Source: Mangrovihabitans endophyticus (GTDB lineage Bacteria > Actinomycetota > Actinomycetes > Mycobacteriales > Micromonosporaceae). Taken from it: a DNA stretch of 52,310 nucleotides. This document shows, piece after piece, positions 44,739 through 52,310 of this stretch. The stretch spans positions 1-52,310 of the forward strand of contig NZ_BMMX01000038.1 in the NCBI RefSeq assembly GCF_014646155.1, read 5' to 3'. Position 1 is the first letter of the stretch. Each line of letters opens with the position of its first letter. Both the position numbers and the translations under genes were made by a program. Below the pieces are notes generated by a model. The model made no database searches and was not told the DNA's origin. It worked only from the letters and a program-made list of their open reading frames with translations.

Positions 44739-45119
44739 TCAGCTCTCGGTGAGAGAACGGTACGCCGCGGCGTCAAGCAGGCCGGTGACCGCCTGCGGAT
44801 CATCCGGCGTGATCTCCACCAGCCACCCCGCCGCGTAGGGCTCCGCATTGATCAGCTCCGGCTCATCGGCCAGCGTGGCGTTGCGGGACACCACCGTCCC
44901 GGCGACCGGCGCGTAGATCTCGGACACGCTCTTGGTCGACTCGATCTCCCCGAGCGAATCGCCGGCCTGCACCGCGGTGCCCTCCTCCGGCAACTGCACG
45001 AAGACGATGTCGCCCAGCGCATCCTGCGCGAAGTGGGTGATCCCCACCCGCACCGGGCCGCTGCCGTCGCCGGACACCCACTCGTGCTCGGCGGTGTACC
45101 GCAGGTCCTCAGGAATCAC
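44739..45119 (-). CDS. gcvH: glycine cleavage system H protein
   Basis: The 126-aa protein is the lipoyl carrier of the glycine cleavage system: YTAEHEWV at the start, GITHFAQDALGDIVFVQLP, the lipoylated Lys in GEIESTKSVSEIYAPVAG, and a C terminus with GWLVEITPDD. It shuttles the aminomethyl group from GcvP to GcvT. The GTG at 45119 follows a GGAGGAAC ribosome site. It lies in the middle of the conserved block, 44 nt after the DUF881 gene and 210 nt before garA. Confidence 0.96.
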   Translation of the reverse strand: MIPEDLRYTAEHEWVSGDGSGPVRVGITHFAQDALGDIVFVQLPEEGTAVQAGDSLGEIESTKSVSEIYAPVAGTVVSRNATLADEPELINAEPYAAGWLVEITPDDPQAVTGLLDAAAYRSLTES

Positions 45120-45163
45120 ACGTTCCTCCGTGTCGACGCCGCTGTAGTCTGCCGTGGCCCCGG

Positions 45164-46168
45164 TCAGGAGACCGGATGCGCGTAACGCAGGCTGGTGGAC
45201 TCGCGCACCGCGGCCACGTCGACCATGGTGCGCTGTTCCACGGTCACGCTACCGCCGCTGCTCTTCACCGAAGCGACCACCCCGCCCGGGATCTGCAACG
45301 CCGTCTGCATGGTCTGCGGAGCGCCGATCACCCACAGCGTGTACGGGCCGTGCACGGTCGTGCCGTCGGCGACGATGCCGCCGTCGTCGGCGTCCACGAA
45401 GTAGGTCGACGCCACGATCCGCACCGCGGTGCCGTCCGCGCCGGCCAGTTCCATCACCTCGCCGCCGGCGCCGCGCAACTCCTGCACGGCGTTCAGCACC
45501 GCGGACGACTTCACCCCGGTCAGCATGATCCGCAACCCCGGTCCGCGGCCCGGCAGCGTGCCCGCCAGCAGCCCCAGCTCGTCGCCGCGTTTCTCGGCCT
45601 CGGCCCGCGCCGCCTGACGGCCCGCCACGCCCGAGGTGAGCTGCCGCTGCGACGTCTCCAAGGCGTTGATCTCGGCCTGCAACCGGGTGTCCCGCGCCTC
45701 CAGATCGGACAGGATGCGCACCAGATCCTCCTGGCGCGCGCTGGCCAGCCCGTCGTCGGTGTTGTTACTGCGCAACTGCACGACCAGGGTGAACCCGAAC
45801 AACGCCAGCAGCAGCCAGATGAGCGCTCCGGCGCTGGACAGACGCCGCCACGGGGCGAGCCCGGCACGCGGCGGGCCCGCCTCCGCACGGTCGGCCGGGC
45901 CGTCCGCCGGCGCGCCGGCGGACGCGGACTCGGGGCCGCCGGTCTCAGCCCCGGTCTCAGGACCGGCTTCGTGGGGGCCGGCGGGCGCGTCCGCGCCCGC
46001 CGCACTGGTCTGCTGCGGACCGGTCCCGTGCGGATCGGCGCCATGCGGATCGGCGCCATGCGGATCGCTCCCGCGCTCGGTGTCACCGGCGCGGTCGCGG
46101 GCCGACGGCGGATTCACCGGTTCGGGGGACGGCGACGCCTCGCGGCCGGGCTCGTGTTGATCGCTCAT
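45164..46168 (-). CDS. DUF881 membrane protein, second copy
   Basis: The 334-aa protein has a long, charged, low-complexity N terminus (about 110 aa, with three DPHGA units encoded by a 15-bp DNA repeat near 46035-46070), a membrane segment ALIWLLLALFGFTLVVQL, a coiled coil (VRILSDLEARDTRLQAEINALETS) and the DUF881 domain outside (GPGLRIMLTGVKSSAVLNAVQELRGAGGEVMEL to YFVDADDGGIVADGTTV). DUF881 proteins flank the small basic protein gene in actinobacteria and are thought to belong to the envelope or division machinery; no biochemical function is known. Confidence 0.9.
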   Translation of the reverse strand: MSDQHEPGREASPSPEPVNPPSARDRAGDTERGSDPHGADPHGADPHGTGPQQTSAAGADAPAGPHEAGPETGAETGGPESASAGAPADGPADRAEAGPPRAGLAPWRRLSSAGALIWLLLALFGFTLVVQLRSNNTDDGLASARQEDLVRILSDLEARDTRLQAEINALETSQRQLTSGVAGRQAARAEAEKRGDELGLLAGTLPGRGPGLRIMLTGVKSSAVLNAVQELRGAGGEVMELAGADGTAVRIVASTYFVDADDGGIVADGTTVHGPYTLWVIGAPQTMQTALQIPGGVVASVKSSGGSVTVEQRTMVDVAAVRESTSLRYAHPVS

Positions 46169-46177
46169 GGTCCGCGC

Positions 46178-46510
46178 CTACGCCCGGAACAGGTGCCGGC
46201 GGATCGCCGCCACGTTGCCGAAGATCCGCACGCCCAGCACCACCACCACGCCGGTGGACAACTGCCCGCCCACCCCCAGTTGGTCCCCCAGGTAGACGAT
46301 CAACCCGGCCACCACCACGTTCGCGATGAACGACACGACGAACTGCTTGTCGTCGAAGATGCCGTCCAGCTTCGCGCGCACCCCACCGAACACCGCGTCC
46401 AGCGCGGCCACCACCGCAATCGGCAGGTACGGCTGCAACGCCGGCGGCACCGTGGGATGGAACACGACACCGAGCACGGCGCCAGCGATCAGAGCGAGTA
46501 CGGCGATCAT
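46178..46510 (-). CDS. sbp: small basic protein (DUF1290)
   Basis: The 110-aa membrane protein has three membrane segments (VLALIAGAVLGVVF; LPIAVVAALDAVFGG; VSFIANVVVAGLIVYLGDQLG plus VVVVLGVRIFGNVA) and the conserved FGGVRAKLDGIFDDKQF of the Sbp family. It is always found with DUF881 genes and near division or lipid genes in Gram-positive bacteria; its role is unknown. The ATG at 46510 overlaps the upstream DUF881 stop (ATGA). Confidence 0.92.
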   Translation of the reverse strand: MIAVLALIAGAVLGVVFHPTVPPALQPYLPIAVVAALDAVFGGVRAKLDGIFDDKQFVVSFIANVVVAGLIVYLGDQLGVGGQLSTGVVVVLGVRIFGNVAAIRRHLFRA

Positions 46511-47466
46511 CGGCCGCCTTCCGACTGGGAGCTACGAGGCTCGGCCTGCGAGCCGGTGGACGCGGACGGCGGAGGCGTCGACGGCTCCGCCACCCGGAGC
46601 TTGAGTTCCGTGGCCGCGGCGAGCGTCACGTCGTGCACCTCAGCGGTGTCGAACGACATGCCGTACCGGCTCACCAAGGCCCGGAAGAAACGGCCGGCGT
46701 ATCCGTCGCGGAAATCGCCGGCCAGCGAGTCGGGGCCGATCGCCACCACCTCGTACGGCGTGGTCACCGGCCGGAAATCCACCAGGATGGCCTCGCCCGC
46801 CTGCCGGATGGTGGAGGTCGCGGTCAGCCGCTGCCCGTTGATCGCGATCGCCTCCGCACCACCCGCCCACAGCGCGTTCGCCGCTAGCTGCAGATCCGTG
46901 TCCTTGACCCGGGCGTCGGTGGACCGCTCCCCGGTGACCGGATCGGCCGCGGTCGGGCCGTCGCCCAGGGTGATCTTGGCACCGGAGCCGCGCACCGGAG
47001 CGAGGCCGGTCTGCGCCTCCAGCTCCCGCAGCCGGGCGGCGGCCTTGCCGTCCAGTTCCCGGTCCCGCAGGTCGGCCACCTCGCTGCGCAGGCCGTCGGC
47101 CTGGTCCTGCAACACCGACGTGTCCGCCCGGCGCCGCTGCACCTGACTCACCAACTGGTCGTGCGCGCTGCTGCGGGCCGGCTCGTCGGCCACCGTCTGC
47201 TGGTAGGCCACCACCAGCAGAAAGCCCAGTGCGGCCATGGTCACCGCGAGCACCGCCCGCAACGCCCGGCGGGCGGCCGGGCCGGGGCCCCGCCCGCTCC
47301 CCCGGCGTTGCGCCGCGGCGGCGTACCCGGGGTCGAGGGGGTTGCGGAACAGATCGGTGAGGAAGTCCGTGGTGTACCCGCGGCGACGACCGTCGCCGTC
47401 CGGAGACGGCACGTCGCCATGCGAGTCCCGCACGGCACCGGCGGAGACCGGACCGGGTCGGGTCAT
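46507..47466 (-). CDS. DUF881 membrane protein, first copy
   Basis: The 319-aa protein has a cytoplasmic N terminus, one membrane segment (ALRAVLAVTMAALGFLLVVAY), a coiled coil (HDQLVSQVQRRRADTSVLQDQADGLRSEVADLRDREL) and the DUF881 domain (VRGSGAKITLGDGP, LQLAANALWAGGAEAIAINGQRL, IRQAGEAILVDFRPVTTPYEVVAIG). It is coupled by ATGA overlaps to pgsA upstream and sbp downstream, so all are made together. The duplicate DUF881 gene follows sbp. An extracellular structural role is inferred. Confidence 0.92.
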   Translation of the reverse strand: MTRPGPVSAGAVRDSHGDVPSPDGDGRRRGYTTDFLTDLFRNPLDPGYAAAAQRRGSGRGPGPAARRALRAVLAVTMAALGFLLVVAYQQTVADEPARSSAHDQLVSQVQRRRADTSVLQDQADGLRSEVADLRDRELDGKAAARLRELEAQTGLAPVRGSGAKITLGDGPTAADPVTGERSTDARVKDTDLQLAANALWAGGAEAIAINGQRLTATSTIRQAGEAILVDFRPVTTPYEVVAIGPDSLAGDFRDGYAGRFFRALVSRYGMSFDTAEVHDVTLAAATELKLRVAEPSTPPPSASTGSQAEPRSSQSEGGR

Positions 47467-48104
47467 CCCGCGACCGCCTCGTCCGGCGTGCTCACCCGGC
47501 CGGCCCGGGGCGCACGACGCGCCGCGCGCACCAGCCGCGCGGTCTGCGCGAGGTAGAGGGCTGCGGCCGCCCAGTACAGGCCCAGCGCCCACCAGGCCAG
47601 GCCCCAGCCGATCGGCTCGATCACCGCGGACGCGTCCGGCGCCGCGTCGGCCAGCAGCATCACCGGGAACGCGAGCAACAGCACGAAGGTGCCGGTCTTG
47701 CCGACGTAGTGCACCGGCGGAGGACCGTACCCGAAGCGGCGCAGCACCAGCAGCGCGACGCCGAGCACCAGCTCGCGCAGCAGCAGGGCGGCGGTGAGCC
47801 ACCACGGGACGACGTCGCGCACCGTGAAACCGATCAGGGTGGCCAGGATGTAGAGCCGGTCGGCGAACGGGTCGAGCAGCTCACCGAGGCGGCTCACCTG
47901 GCCGAGCCGGCGTGCGACGTAACCGTCGACCCAGTCGGTGGTGCCGCCCACCGCCAGCACGACCACCGCGGCGACGTCGTGCCGGGGCCCGAGCAGCAGG
48001 TAGAGGAAGAGCGGCACGCCGAGCAGGCGGACGAAGCTGATGACGTTGGGCACCGTCGCGATGCGCCGGGACACGACGGGAGTGGGCGCAGGCTGCTGCG
48101 ACAT
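47463..48104 (-). CDS. pgsA: CDP-alcohol phosphatidyltransferase (PgsA-like)
   Basis: The 213-aa membrane enzyme carries the family motif Asp-Gly-x2-Ala-Arg-x8-Gly-x3-Asp-x3-Asp in TDWVDGYVARRLGQVSRLGELLDPFADRL, with the opening IATVPNVISFVRLLGVPLFLYLLL. It joins CDP-diacylglycerol to an alcohol, probably glycerol-3-phosphate, for phosphatidylglycerol or cardiolipin. It corresponds to PgsA2 (Rv1822) at the head of the conserved block. The ATG at 48104 was chosen because GAGGGAG lies 6 nt upstream; the frame extends 15 codons further without support. Confidence 0.9.
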   Translation of the reverse strand: MSQQPAPTPVVSRRIATVPNVISFVRLLGVPLFLYLLLGPRHDVAAVVVLAVGGTTDWVDGYVARRLGQVSRLGELLDPFADRLYILATLIGFTVRDVVPWWLTAALLLRELVLGVALLVLRRFGYGPPPVHYVGKTGTFVLLLAFPVMLLADAAPDASAVIEPIGWGLAWWALGLYWAAAALYLAQTARLVRAARRAPRAGRVSTPDEAVAG

Positions 48105-48262
48105 CGCTACTCCCTCTCCCCCACGGCCGGGACCCCACCCGGCGGCCATCGGCGCGGACCCACGGACGCTGCCGACGGCCGCACCGACCGGCCCGCGACA
48201 CCCCCCACGGCCCGCCGCCCTCCGTCACCGGGCGCGCCACGTGCGGTCACTCGCCGGGAGCA

Positions 48263-48268
48263 ACTATA
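48263..48268 (-). promoter_or_regulatory. -10 box for the pgsA–DUF881–gcvH block
   Basis: TATAGT on the minus strand lies about 160 nt before the pgsA ATG, in the only gap upstream of the whole coupled block. It sits just after a strong hairpin that probably ends the preceding operon. No -35 box was recognised. Confidence 0.4.
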
Positions 48269-48284
48269 GCCAGCCGTCGGTCCC

Positions 48285-48309
48285 CGCCCCGGCAGGCCGT
48301 GCCGGGGCG
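48285..48309 (-). terminator. GC-rich hairpin terminator of the vWA operon
   Basis: CGCCCCGGCA (48285-48294) and TGCCGGGGCG (48300-48309) form a perfect 10-bp stem with a 5-nt loop, 59 bp after the vWA gene stop. No T tract follows, as is usual for actinobacterial terminators. Confidence 0.55.
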
Positions 48310-48330
48310 GCGTAGGTCACCACCCCTAAA

Positions 48331-48341
48331 GCATCCTAGGA
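48331..48341. promoter_or_regulatory. GCATCCTAGGA element, third copy
   Basis: The same 11-bp string as at 23701 and 36673 lies in the gap after the vWA gene. On the minus strand it again contains TAGGAT, but no gene start follows closely. Its purpose here is unclear. Confidence 0.35.
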
Positions 48342-48367
48342 CAATAGGGCTCGGGTTGGTGTGCCGC

Positions 48368-50329
48368 TCAGCGGCGCCCCCGGCGCGCGCGCACATAGTC
48401 GTCCACCACGTACCTGCCGAGCTCGCCGATCTCCGGGCTGAACACCCGGCCGCCGCTGCGCTGGGCCACCGCGTTCACGAACCGGCGCAACCCCTCGTCC
48501 TCTCCGAGCATGAAGAGGTTGAGCACGGCGCCGTATCGGGTCAGCTGATCGACCTCGCGCACCGTCGACTGCACCGTCTCGTGCGTGGTCGGCCAGGAGA
48601 AGAACGCCTCGCCGTCGTCGTCGAGATGGGCGGTCGGCTCGCCGTCGGTCACCACCAGCACCACCGGCTCCGACTCCGGATGGCGGCGCAGATGCCGGGC
48701 GGCCAGTTTCAGCGCATGCTGCAGGTTCGTGCCCTGCACCATGTCCGGCTCGATCGCCGCCAGCTCACCCTGGGAGAGCGGCATGGCGTACCGGCCGAAC
48801 CCGATGATCTGCAGCGAATCCTGCGGGAACCGGGTCGCCACCAGGTGCGACAGCGCCAGCGCCGTCTGCTTCATCGGCCCCCAGCGGCCGTCGGCGAACA
48901 TCGAGAACGACAGGTCGACACACAAGGCCACCACGGCCGAGGCGCGGCGCTCGGTCTCGGACACCTCGAAATCGTCCGGCTCCAGCCGCACCGGCAGCGT
49001 GGACACCCCGGCCGGGGCGCGCCGCCGCACCGCGTTGCCGATGGTGCGCACCACATCCAGCGGTTGCTCGTCGCCGAACTGCCAGCGCCGCGACGACCCG
49101 ATCAGATCACCGGCCGCACCGGCGTCGCGCAGGTCATGCTCGCCCCGGCGCCGGCCGGCCAGGTCGGCGAAGACCTTGGCCAGCGCCGTACGCCCGAGGC
49201 GCCGCAACGCCTTCGGCGACAGCGTCAGCCCCTCGGCGTCGCGCGTCACCCAGCCCTGGCGCCGCAGTTCGCGTTCCAGCTCGCGCAGCCGGCGCAGGTC
49301 GTCCGCGGCCGATCGGCCCAGTTGCCGTTCCACCGCCTCCACATCGACGTCGTCCAGCGTGGCTCCGGGATGTTCCTGACCCAACTGGCCGAGCAGGTCG
49401 TCCAGTTCGCCGATCTCACCGAGCGCCTCGGTGGCGTCGCCGTATCCCAGGTCCGGAGCACCGCGCATCCGCTCGCCACGCGTCCAGTTCATGCCCGGCC
49501 GCAACGCACGCAGGTTGTCGGTCAGCTCGGCGAGCTGAGAGCGCAACGGGCCGTCCCCCAGCGCCTGGTCCATGAGTTGCTGCAGTTCCTCGCGCTGCTG
49601 CGGGCTGAGCGAGCGCATCAGCCGCTCGGCCGCCGCGGCCTGCCGCGCCAGCGAGTCGATCAGCTCGTCGACGCTGCCCGGCTTGTCCGGGAAGAAGTCG
49701 CCGTGCTTGTCCATGAAGCGCTGGAACGCGTCGCCGGTGTCCTCGCCGCGCGCGTGCCGGGCGAGCAGATCGTTGAGATCCGACAGCATCTCGCCGATCC
49801 GCGCCTCGGCCGCCGGGTCACGGCCGGACAACGCCTGCTTCATGCCCGCGAAGCGCTGCTCCACCACCTCCCGGCGCAGCCCGTCGAGGATCTGCTGGTA
49901 GGTGCGGCGTGCCTCGTCGCTGGCCCAGTCGTATCCGGAGAGCTCCTGCACCGCCTGCGAGGTGGAACGCGGCAGGCTGTCCAGCACCGCCTCGTGGAAA
50001 CGGGCCGCATCGTCGTCGCGGCCCGCCAGCTCGTCGCGTTCCGCCGCGACCGCCTGATCCAGCAACTGCTGGGCTCGGGTCACCGCACCGTCCAGGTTTC
50101 CCCGGCGCAGCGCATCGCGGCGCAGGCGGCGGGCCCGGGCGCGCAGGTCGTCCAGGCCACGCCCGTCGCGCGGCCCGCGGTGGATCAAGTCGCGCAGGGC
50201 GTCCCGCAGGCTCTCCCCGGCCAGCACCCGCTCACCCACGTCGTCCACCGCGGCGCGGACGTCGAACGGCGGGGCGAGCGGGTCCGGGCCGTCCCGCCAC
50301 GCGCCGTACCGGAACCGTTGACCTGCCAT
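48368..50329 (-). CDS. vWA-domain protein (Rv0959-type)
   Basis: The 653-aa protein is helical and charged for its first 420 residues and ends in a von Willebrand A domain with the MIDAS pattern (ALCVDLSFSM: Asp-x-Ser-x-Ser; the later Thr in VQGTNLQHAL; and Asp in VVTDGEPT). Paired with a MoxR-type ATPase, such proteins act like the chelatase I/D subunits, remodelling a target protein or helping insert metal. It corresponds to mycobacterial Rv0959 beside Rv0958. The ATG at 50329 is 2 nt after the ATPase stop, so the two form an operon. Confidence 0.9.
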   Translation of the reverse strand: MAGQRFRYGAWRDGPDPLAPPFDVRAAVDDVGERVLAGESLRDALRDLIHRGPRDGRGLDDLRARARRLRRDALRRGNLDGAVTRAQQLLDQAVAAERDELAGRDDDAARFHEAVLDSLPRSTSQAVQELSGYDWASDEARRTYQQILDGLRREVVEQRFAGMKQALSGRDPAAEARIGEMLSDLNDLLARHARGEDTGDAFQRFMDKHGDFFPDKPGSVDELIDSLARQAAAAERLMRSLSPQQREELQQLMDQALGDGPLRSQLAELTDNLRALRPGMNWTRGERMRGAPDLGYGDATEALGEIGELDDLLGQLGQEHPGATLDDVDVEAVERQLGRSAADDLRRLRELERELRRQGWVTRDAEGLTLSPKALRRLGRTALAKVFADLAGRRRGEHDLRDAGAAGDLIGSSRRWQFGDEQPLDVVRTIGNAVRRRAPAGVSTLPVRLEPDDFEVSETERRASAVVALCVDLSFSMFADGRWGPMKQTALALSHLVATRFPQDSLQIIGFGRYAMPLSQGELAAIEPDMVQGTNLQHALKLAARHLRRHPESEPVVLVVTDGEPTAHLDDDGEAFFSWPTTHETVQSTVREVDQLTRYGAVLNLFMLGEDEGLRRFVNAVAQRSGGRVFSPEIGELGRYVVDDYVRARRGRR

Positions 50330-50331
50330 GA

Positions 50332-51756
50332 TCAGCTCCCGTAGAGGGTGCGGCCGTCGTCGGTGGTCTCCTTGGCCATCCGGCGTGTCAGATGCAGGCC
50401 CTCAAGCACGAACTCCACCCCGGCGGCGGCCTGACCCGGGCTGGGCGCGTCGCCCAGGCCCAGCCGGTCAAGAACCTTCGCCAGGCCCGGCACGGTGCCG
50501 ATCTGGCCGAGCAGGTCCTGCGCCGGCACCAGGTCACCGGTCTCGATGATCGCGCCCTGGGCGACCAGGTCGGTGAAGCCGGACAGGTCCAGGCCGGACA
50601 GGCGGGCGCGGAACGTCTCCGCGGTGGCCACCCGCAGCAGATGCGCGAGCACCTCGGTCTCGCGCCCCTCCTCGCCGCTCTCGAACTCGACCTTGCCGCG
50701 CAACGTCGACGTGACCGACACGGTGTCGCAGATGCGGGCCACCGCCTCGGACTCGCCGCGCAGCCCACAGCGTCGCAGGGCGGACGCGGCCACCGTCTCG
50801 GCCGCGGCGATGGCGAACCGCGCCGAGATGCCGGAACGGGCGTCCACCGACGGCGACTCACGCACCCCACGGGTGTATCGCGCCAGCACCTCGACCAGGT
50901 GGTCGGGCACCGTCGCGGACAGCGCCGCCTCCTGGCGGATCAGGTCGGACTCCAGCTCCAGCTCGACCGGGTAGTGCGTGCGGATCTCGGCGCCGAAGCG
51001 GTCCTTGAGCGGGGTGATGATGCGGCCCCGGTTGGTGTAGTCCTCCGGGTTCGCGCTGGCCACCAGCAACAGGTCCAGCGGCAGGCGCAACTGGTAGCCG
51101 CGGACCTGGATGTCGCGCTCCTCCAGCACATTGAGCAGCGACACCTGGATCCGCTCGGCCAGGTCGGGCAGCTCGTTGACCGCGAAGATGCCCCGGTTGG
51201 TGCGCGGCACGAGGCCGAAGTGGATGGTGTCCGGGTCGCCCAGGGCACGCCCCTGCGCGACCTTGATCGGGTCCACGTCACCGATCAGGTCACCGACGCT
51301 GGTGTCCGGGGTGGCGAGTTTTTCGCCGTAGCGCTCCGACCGGTGCAGCCACGAGATGGGCAGCAGGTCGCCTGCCTGGTCGGCGAGCCGGCGGGTGGCC
51401 GGGGCGAGGGGATGATAGGGATGCTCGCGCAGCTCCGAACCGGTGATGTAGGGCGTCCACTCGTCGAGCAGGTCGACCAGGCTGCGAATCAGGCGCGTCT
51501 TGCCCTGGCCGCGCTCGCCGAGCAGCACCATGTCATGCCCGGCGAGCAGGGCCCGCTCGACCTCGGGCAGCACGGTGTCGTCGAAGCCGACGATGCCGGC
51601 GAACCGCGGCGCGCCGCTGCGCAGCCGGTGCAGAAGGTTGTCGCGCAGCTCCTCCTTGACGGTGCGAAACTGGTGACCGCCGGCGCGCAGCTCGCCCAGG
51701 GTGGCGGGCAGGCCGGCGGGTGGTGTGGGTGTGGTCGCAGTTGGCGCGTCTGTCAC
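50332..51756 (-). CDS. MoxR/magnesium-chelatase-like AAA+ ATPase (Rv0958-type)
   Basis: The 474-aa protein has Walker A LLGERGQGKTR, Walker B GIFAVNELPDL, sensor 1 LLLVASANPEDY and an arginine-finger region IITPLKDRFGAEIRTHYP, the layout of the chelatase/MoxR AAA+ clade. It would work with the vWA protein encoded next. The GTG at 51756 was chosen because TAGCTT (51769-51764) ends 7 nt upstream, fitting a leaderless mRNA; no good ribosome site is present. Not a true magnesium chelatase: no chlorophyll or B12 genes are near. Confidence 0.9.
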   Translation of the reverse strand: MTDAPTATTPTPPAGLPATLGELRAGGHQFRTVKEELRDNLLHRLRSGAPRFAGIVGFDDTVLPEVERALLAGHDMVLLGERGQGKTRLIRSLVDLLDEWTPYITGSELREHPYHPLAPATRRLADQAGDLLPISWLHRSERYGEKLATPDTSVGDLIGDVDPIKVAQGRALGDPDTIHFGLVPRTNRGIFAVNELPDLAERIQVSLLNVLEERDIQVRGYQLRLPLDLLLVASANPEDYTNRGRIITPLKDRFGAEIRTHYPVELELESDLIRQEAALSATVPDHLVEVLARYTRGVRESPSVDARSGISARFAIAAAETVAASALRRCGLRGESEAVARICDTVSVTSTLRGKVEFESGEEGRETEVLAHLLRVATAETFRARLSGLDLSGFTDLVAQGAIIETGDLVPAQDLLGQIGTVPGLAKVLDRLGLGDAPSPGQAAAGVEFVLEGLHLTRRMAKETTDDGRTLYGS

Positions 51757-51930
51757 CCGACCGAAGCTACTCCCGCCTTGTGACAAACAACGACGCGTGC
51801 GGGTACCGGCCGCAGGAGACGAACGCCACGCGCGGGCGGCGGCACGCGCCCGCCCAAGACGCCGACCCAAGACGCCCGCACGGTCCTCGCCGCTGCCGCG
51901 CCCACCCGCCGAACCCGCCAGCCCCTGTCC

Positions 51931-51990
51931 CGCCCCGCCGAGTCCCGTCCTGCCCCGCCGAGTCCCGTCCTGCCCCGCCGAGTCCCGTCC
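51931..51990. repeat. 20-bp tandem repeat, three copies
   Basis: Three units of (C/T)GCCCCGCCGAGTCCCGTCC follow one another exactly at 51931, 51951 and 51971, and shorter GTCCC-based units continue to about 52025. Confidence 0.85.
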
Positions 51991-52027
51991 CGTCCCGTCT
52001 GGTCCCGGCCGGACCGGACCGGTCCCG

Positions 52028-52097
52028 TCGATCTTGAACTTCCGATGCCCGAATCGCCAAGGCATAACCGACTTGTCCGACCCGAAAGTCCAAGATC
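52028..52097. repeat. palindromic intergenic repeat, copy 2 (inverted)
   Basis: Ends GATCTTGAACTT and AAAGTCCAAGATC form a 12-bp imperfect inverted repeat. On the minus strand the interior (GGTCGGACAAGTCGG) lines up with the interior of copy 3, so this copy is oriented opposite to it. Confidence 0.6.
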
Positions 52098-52121
52098 AAC
52101 CCGAATCACCCCCGACGCCCC

Positions 52122-52196
52122 GCCGATCTTGGACTTGATGGTCGGGAATGTCGGGATATCCGGGGGCGAATGGGGCACGGAAAGCTCAAGATCGGC
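52122..52196. repeat. palindromic intergenic repeat, copy 3
   Basis: The 75-bp unit runs from GCCGATCTTGGACTT to AAAGCTCAAGATCGGC, a 15-bp inverted repeat with two mismatches. Its interior contains GGTCGGGAATGTCGG, shared with copy 2 (minus strand) and, more loosely, with copy 1 beside dif. Confidence 0.65.
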
Positions 52197-52310
52197 GGGG
52201 CGGGGCGGGGCAGGGCGGGGCAGGGGCCGCGGCGGCGAGGCGGAACCGGGGGCCGCGGGGCAGGGCGGGGGCGGCGACGGCGGGGCGGGAGCCGCGACGC
52301 GGCGGGGCGA

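Larger units (their letters stand above)
51757..52310. other. non-coding, low-complexity right end
   Basis: No gene is supported in this 554-bp stretch. It contains the ATPase promoter, a C-rich run with a 20-bp tandem repeat (51931-51990), two head-to-head palindromic repeat elements (52028-52196) and, to the end, a G-rich run built from GGGGC(A/G)GGGC-like units. Confidence 0.7.

Noticed and set aside
50332..51756. True magnesium chelatase for chlorophyll or cobalamin
   Set aside because: Only the generic AAA+ and vWA parts are present, with no large catalytic subunit and no tetrapyrrole genes nearby; the mycobacterial Rv0958/Rv0959 pair is a better match.

Overview
The window is very GC-rich. 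Its gene content points to an actinobacterium, most likely of the Micromonosporaceae (Actinoplanes/Micromonospora type). The support is the block pgsA–DUF881–sbp–DUF881–gcvH–garA–MerR–DUF151–MerR, which matches the mycobacterial Rv1822–Rv1830 order as I remember it, a SigE-family sigma factor, a DUF5999 protein, a FliA/WhiG-type sigma factor, and many promoters with a TANNNT -10 box ending 6-7 nt before a start codon (leaderless mRNAs). The family assignment is an inference. No rRNA, tRNA, CRISPR array, transposase or prophage was seen.

Layout. 1-8.9 kb: VOC protein, secreted HAF-repeat protein, an ABC exporter with a DesK/DesR-like two-component system, a FliA/WhiG sigma factor, an epimerase, an EEP hydrolase, a GNAT acetyltransferase and a predicted 30-aa membrane peptide. 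8.9-11.5 kb: a tyrosine recombinase whose start codon lies inside a dif-like palindrome, a 74-bp palindromic repeat, and 261 bp further a sequence that looks like the actinobacterial dif site, so this may be the replication terminus region. A ribbon-helix-helix protein and a coiled-coil protein follow. 11.4-19.8 kb: a coupled operon of LAL regulator, HTH protein and PlsC acyltransferase, divergent from two coupled dynamin-like GTPases and an Asp/His-rich protein.

19.8-23.5 kb: UMF1-type transporter, GntR regulator, undecaprenyl-diphosphatase and a second tyrosine recombinase. 23.7-28.2 kb: a compact NIS siderophore operon (two IucA/IucC synthetases and a PLP decarboxylase). 28.2-31.8 kb: peptide deformylase, BluB, and a coupled sigma factor / membrane repeat protein / amidoligase operon. 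32.3-42 kb: DUF5999, gcvP behind a glycine riboswitch, aldo/keto reductase, a coupled pair ending in an AbiEii-like nucleotidyltransferase, a DUF3516 helicase overlapping an EamA transporter tail to tail, and a methyltransferase. 42-48.1 kb: the conserved envelope and glycine/2-oxoglutarate block. 48.4-51.8 kb: MoxR-type ATPase and vWA partner. The last 550 bp are non-coding: a 20-bp tandem repeat and two head-to-head copies of the palindromic repeat seen beside dif.

The least explained parts are the recombinase with its own dif-like site next to dif, the sigma/repeat-protein/amidoligase operon, and the dynamin pair with its Asp/His-rich partner.
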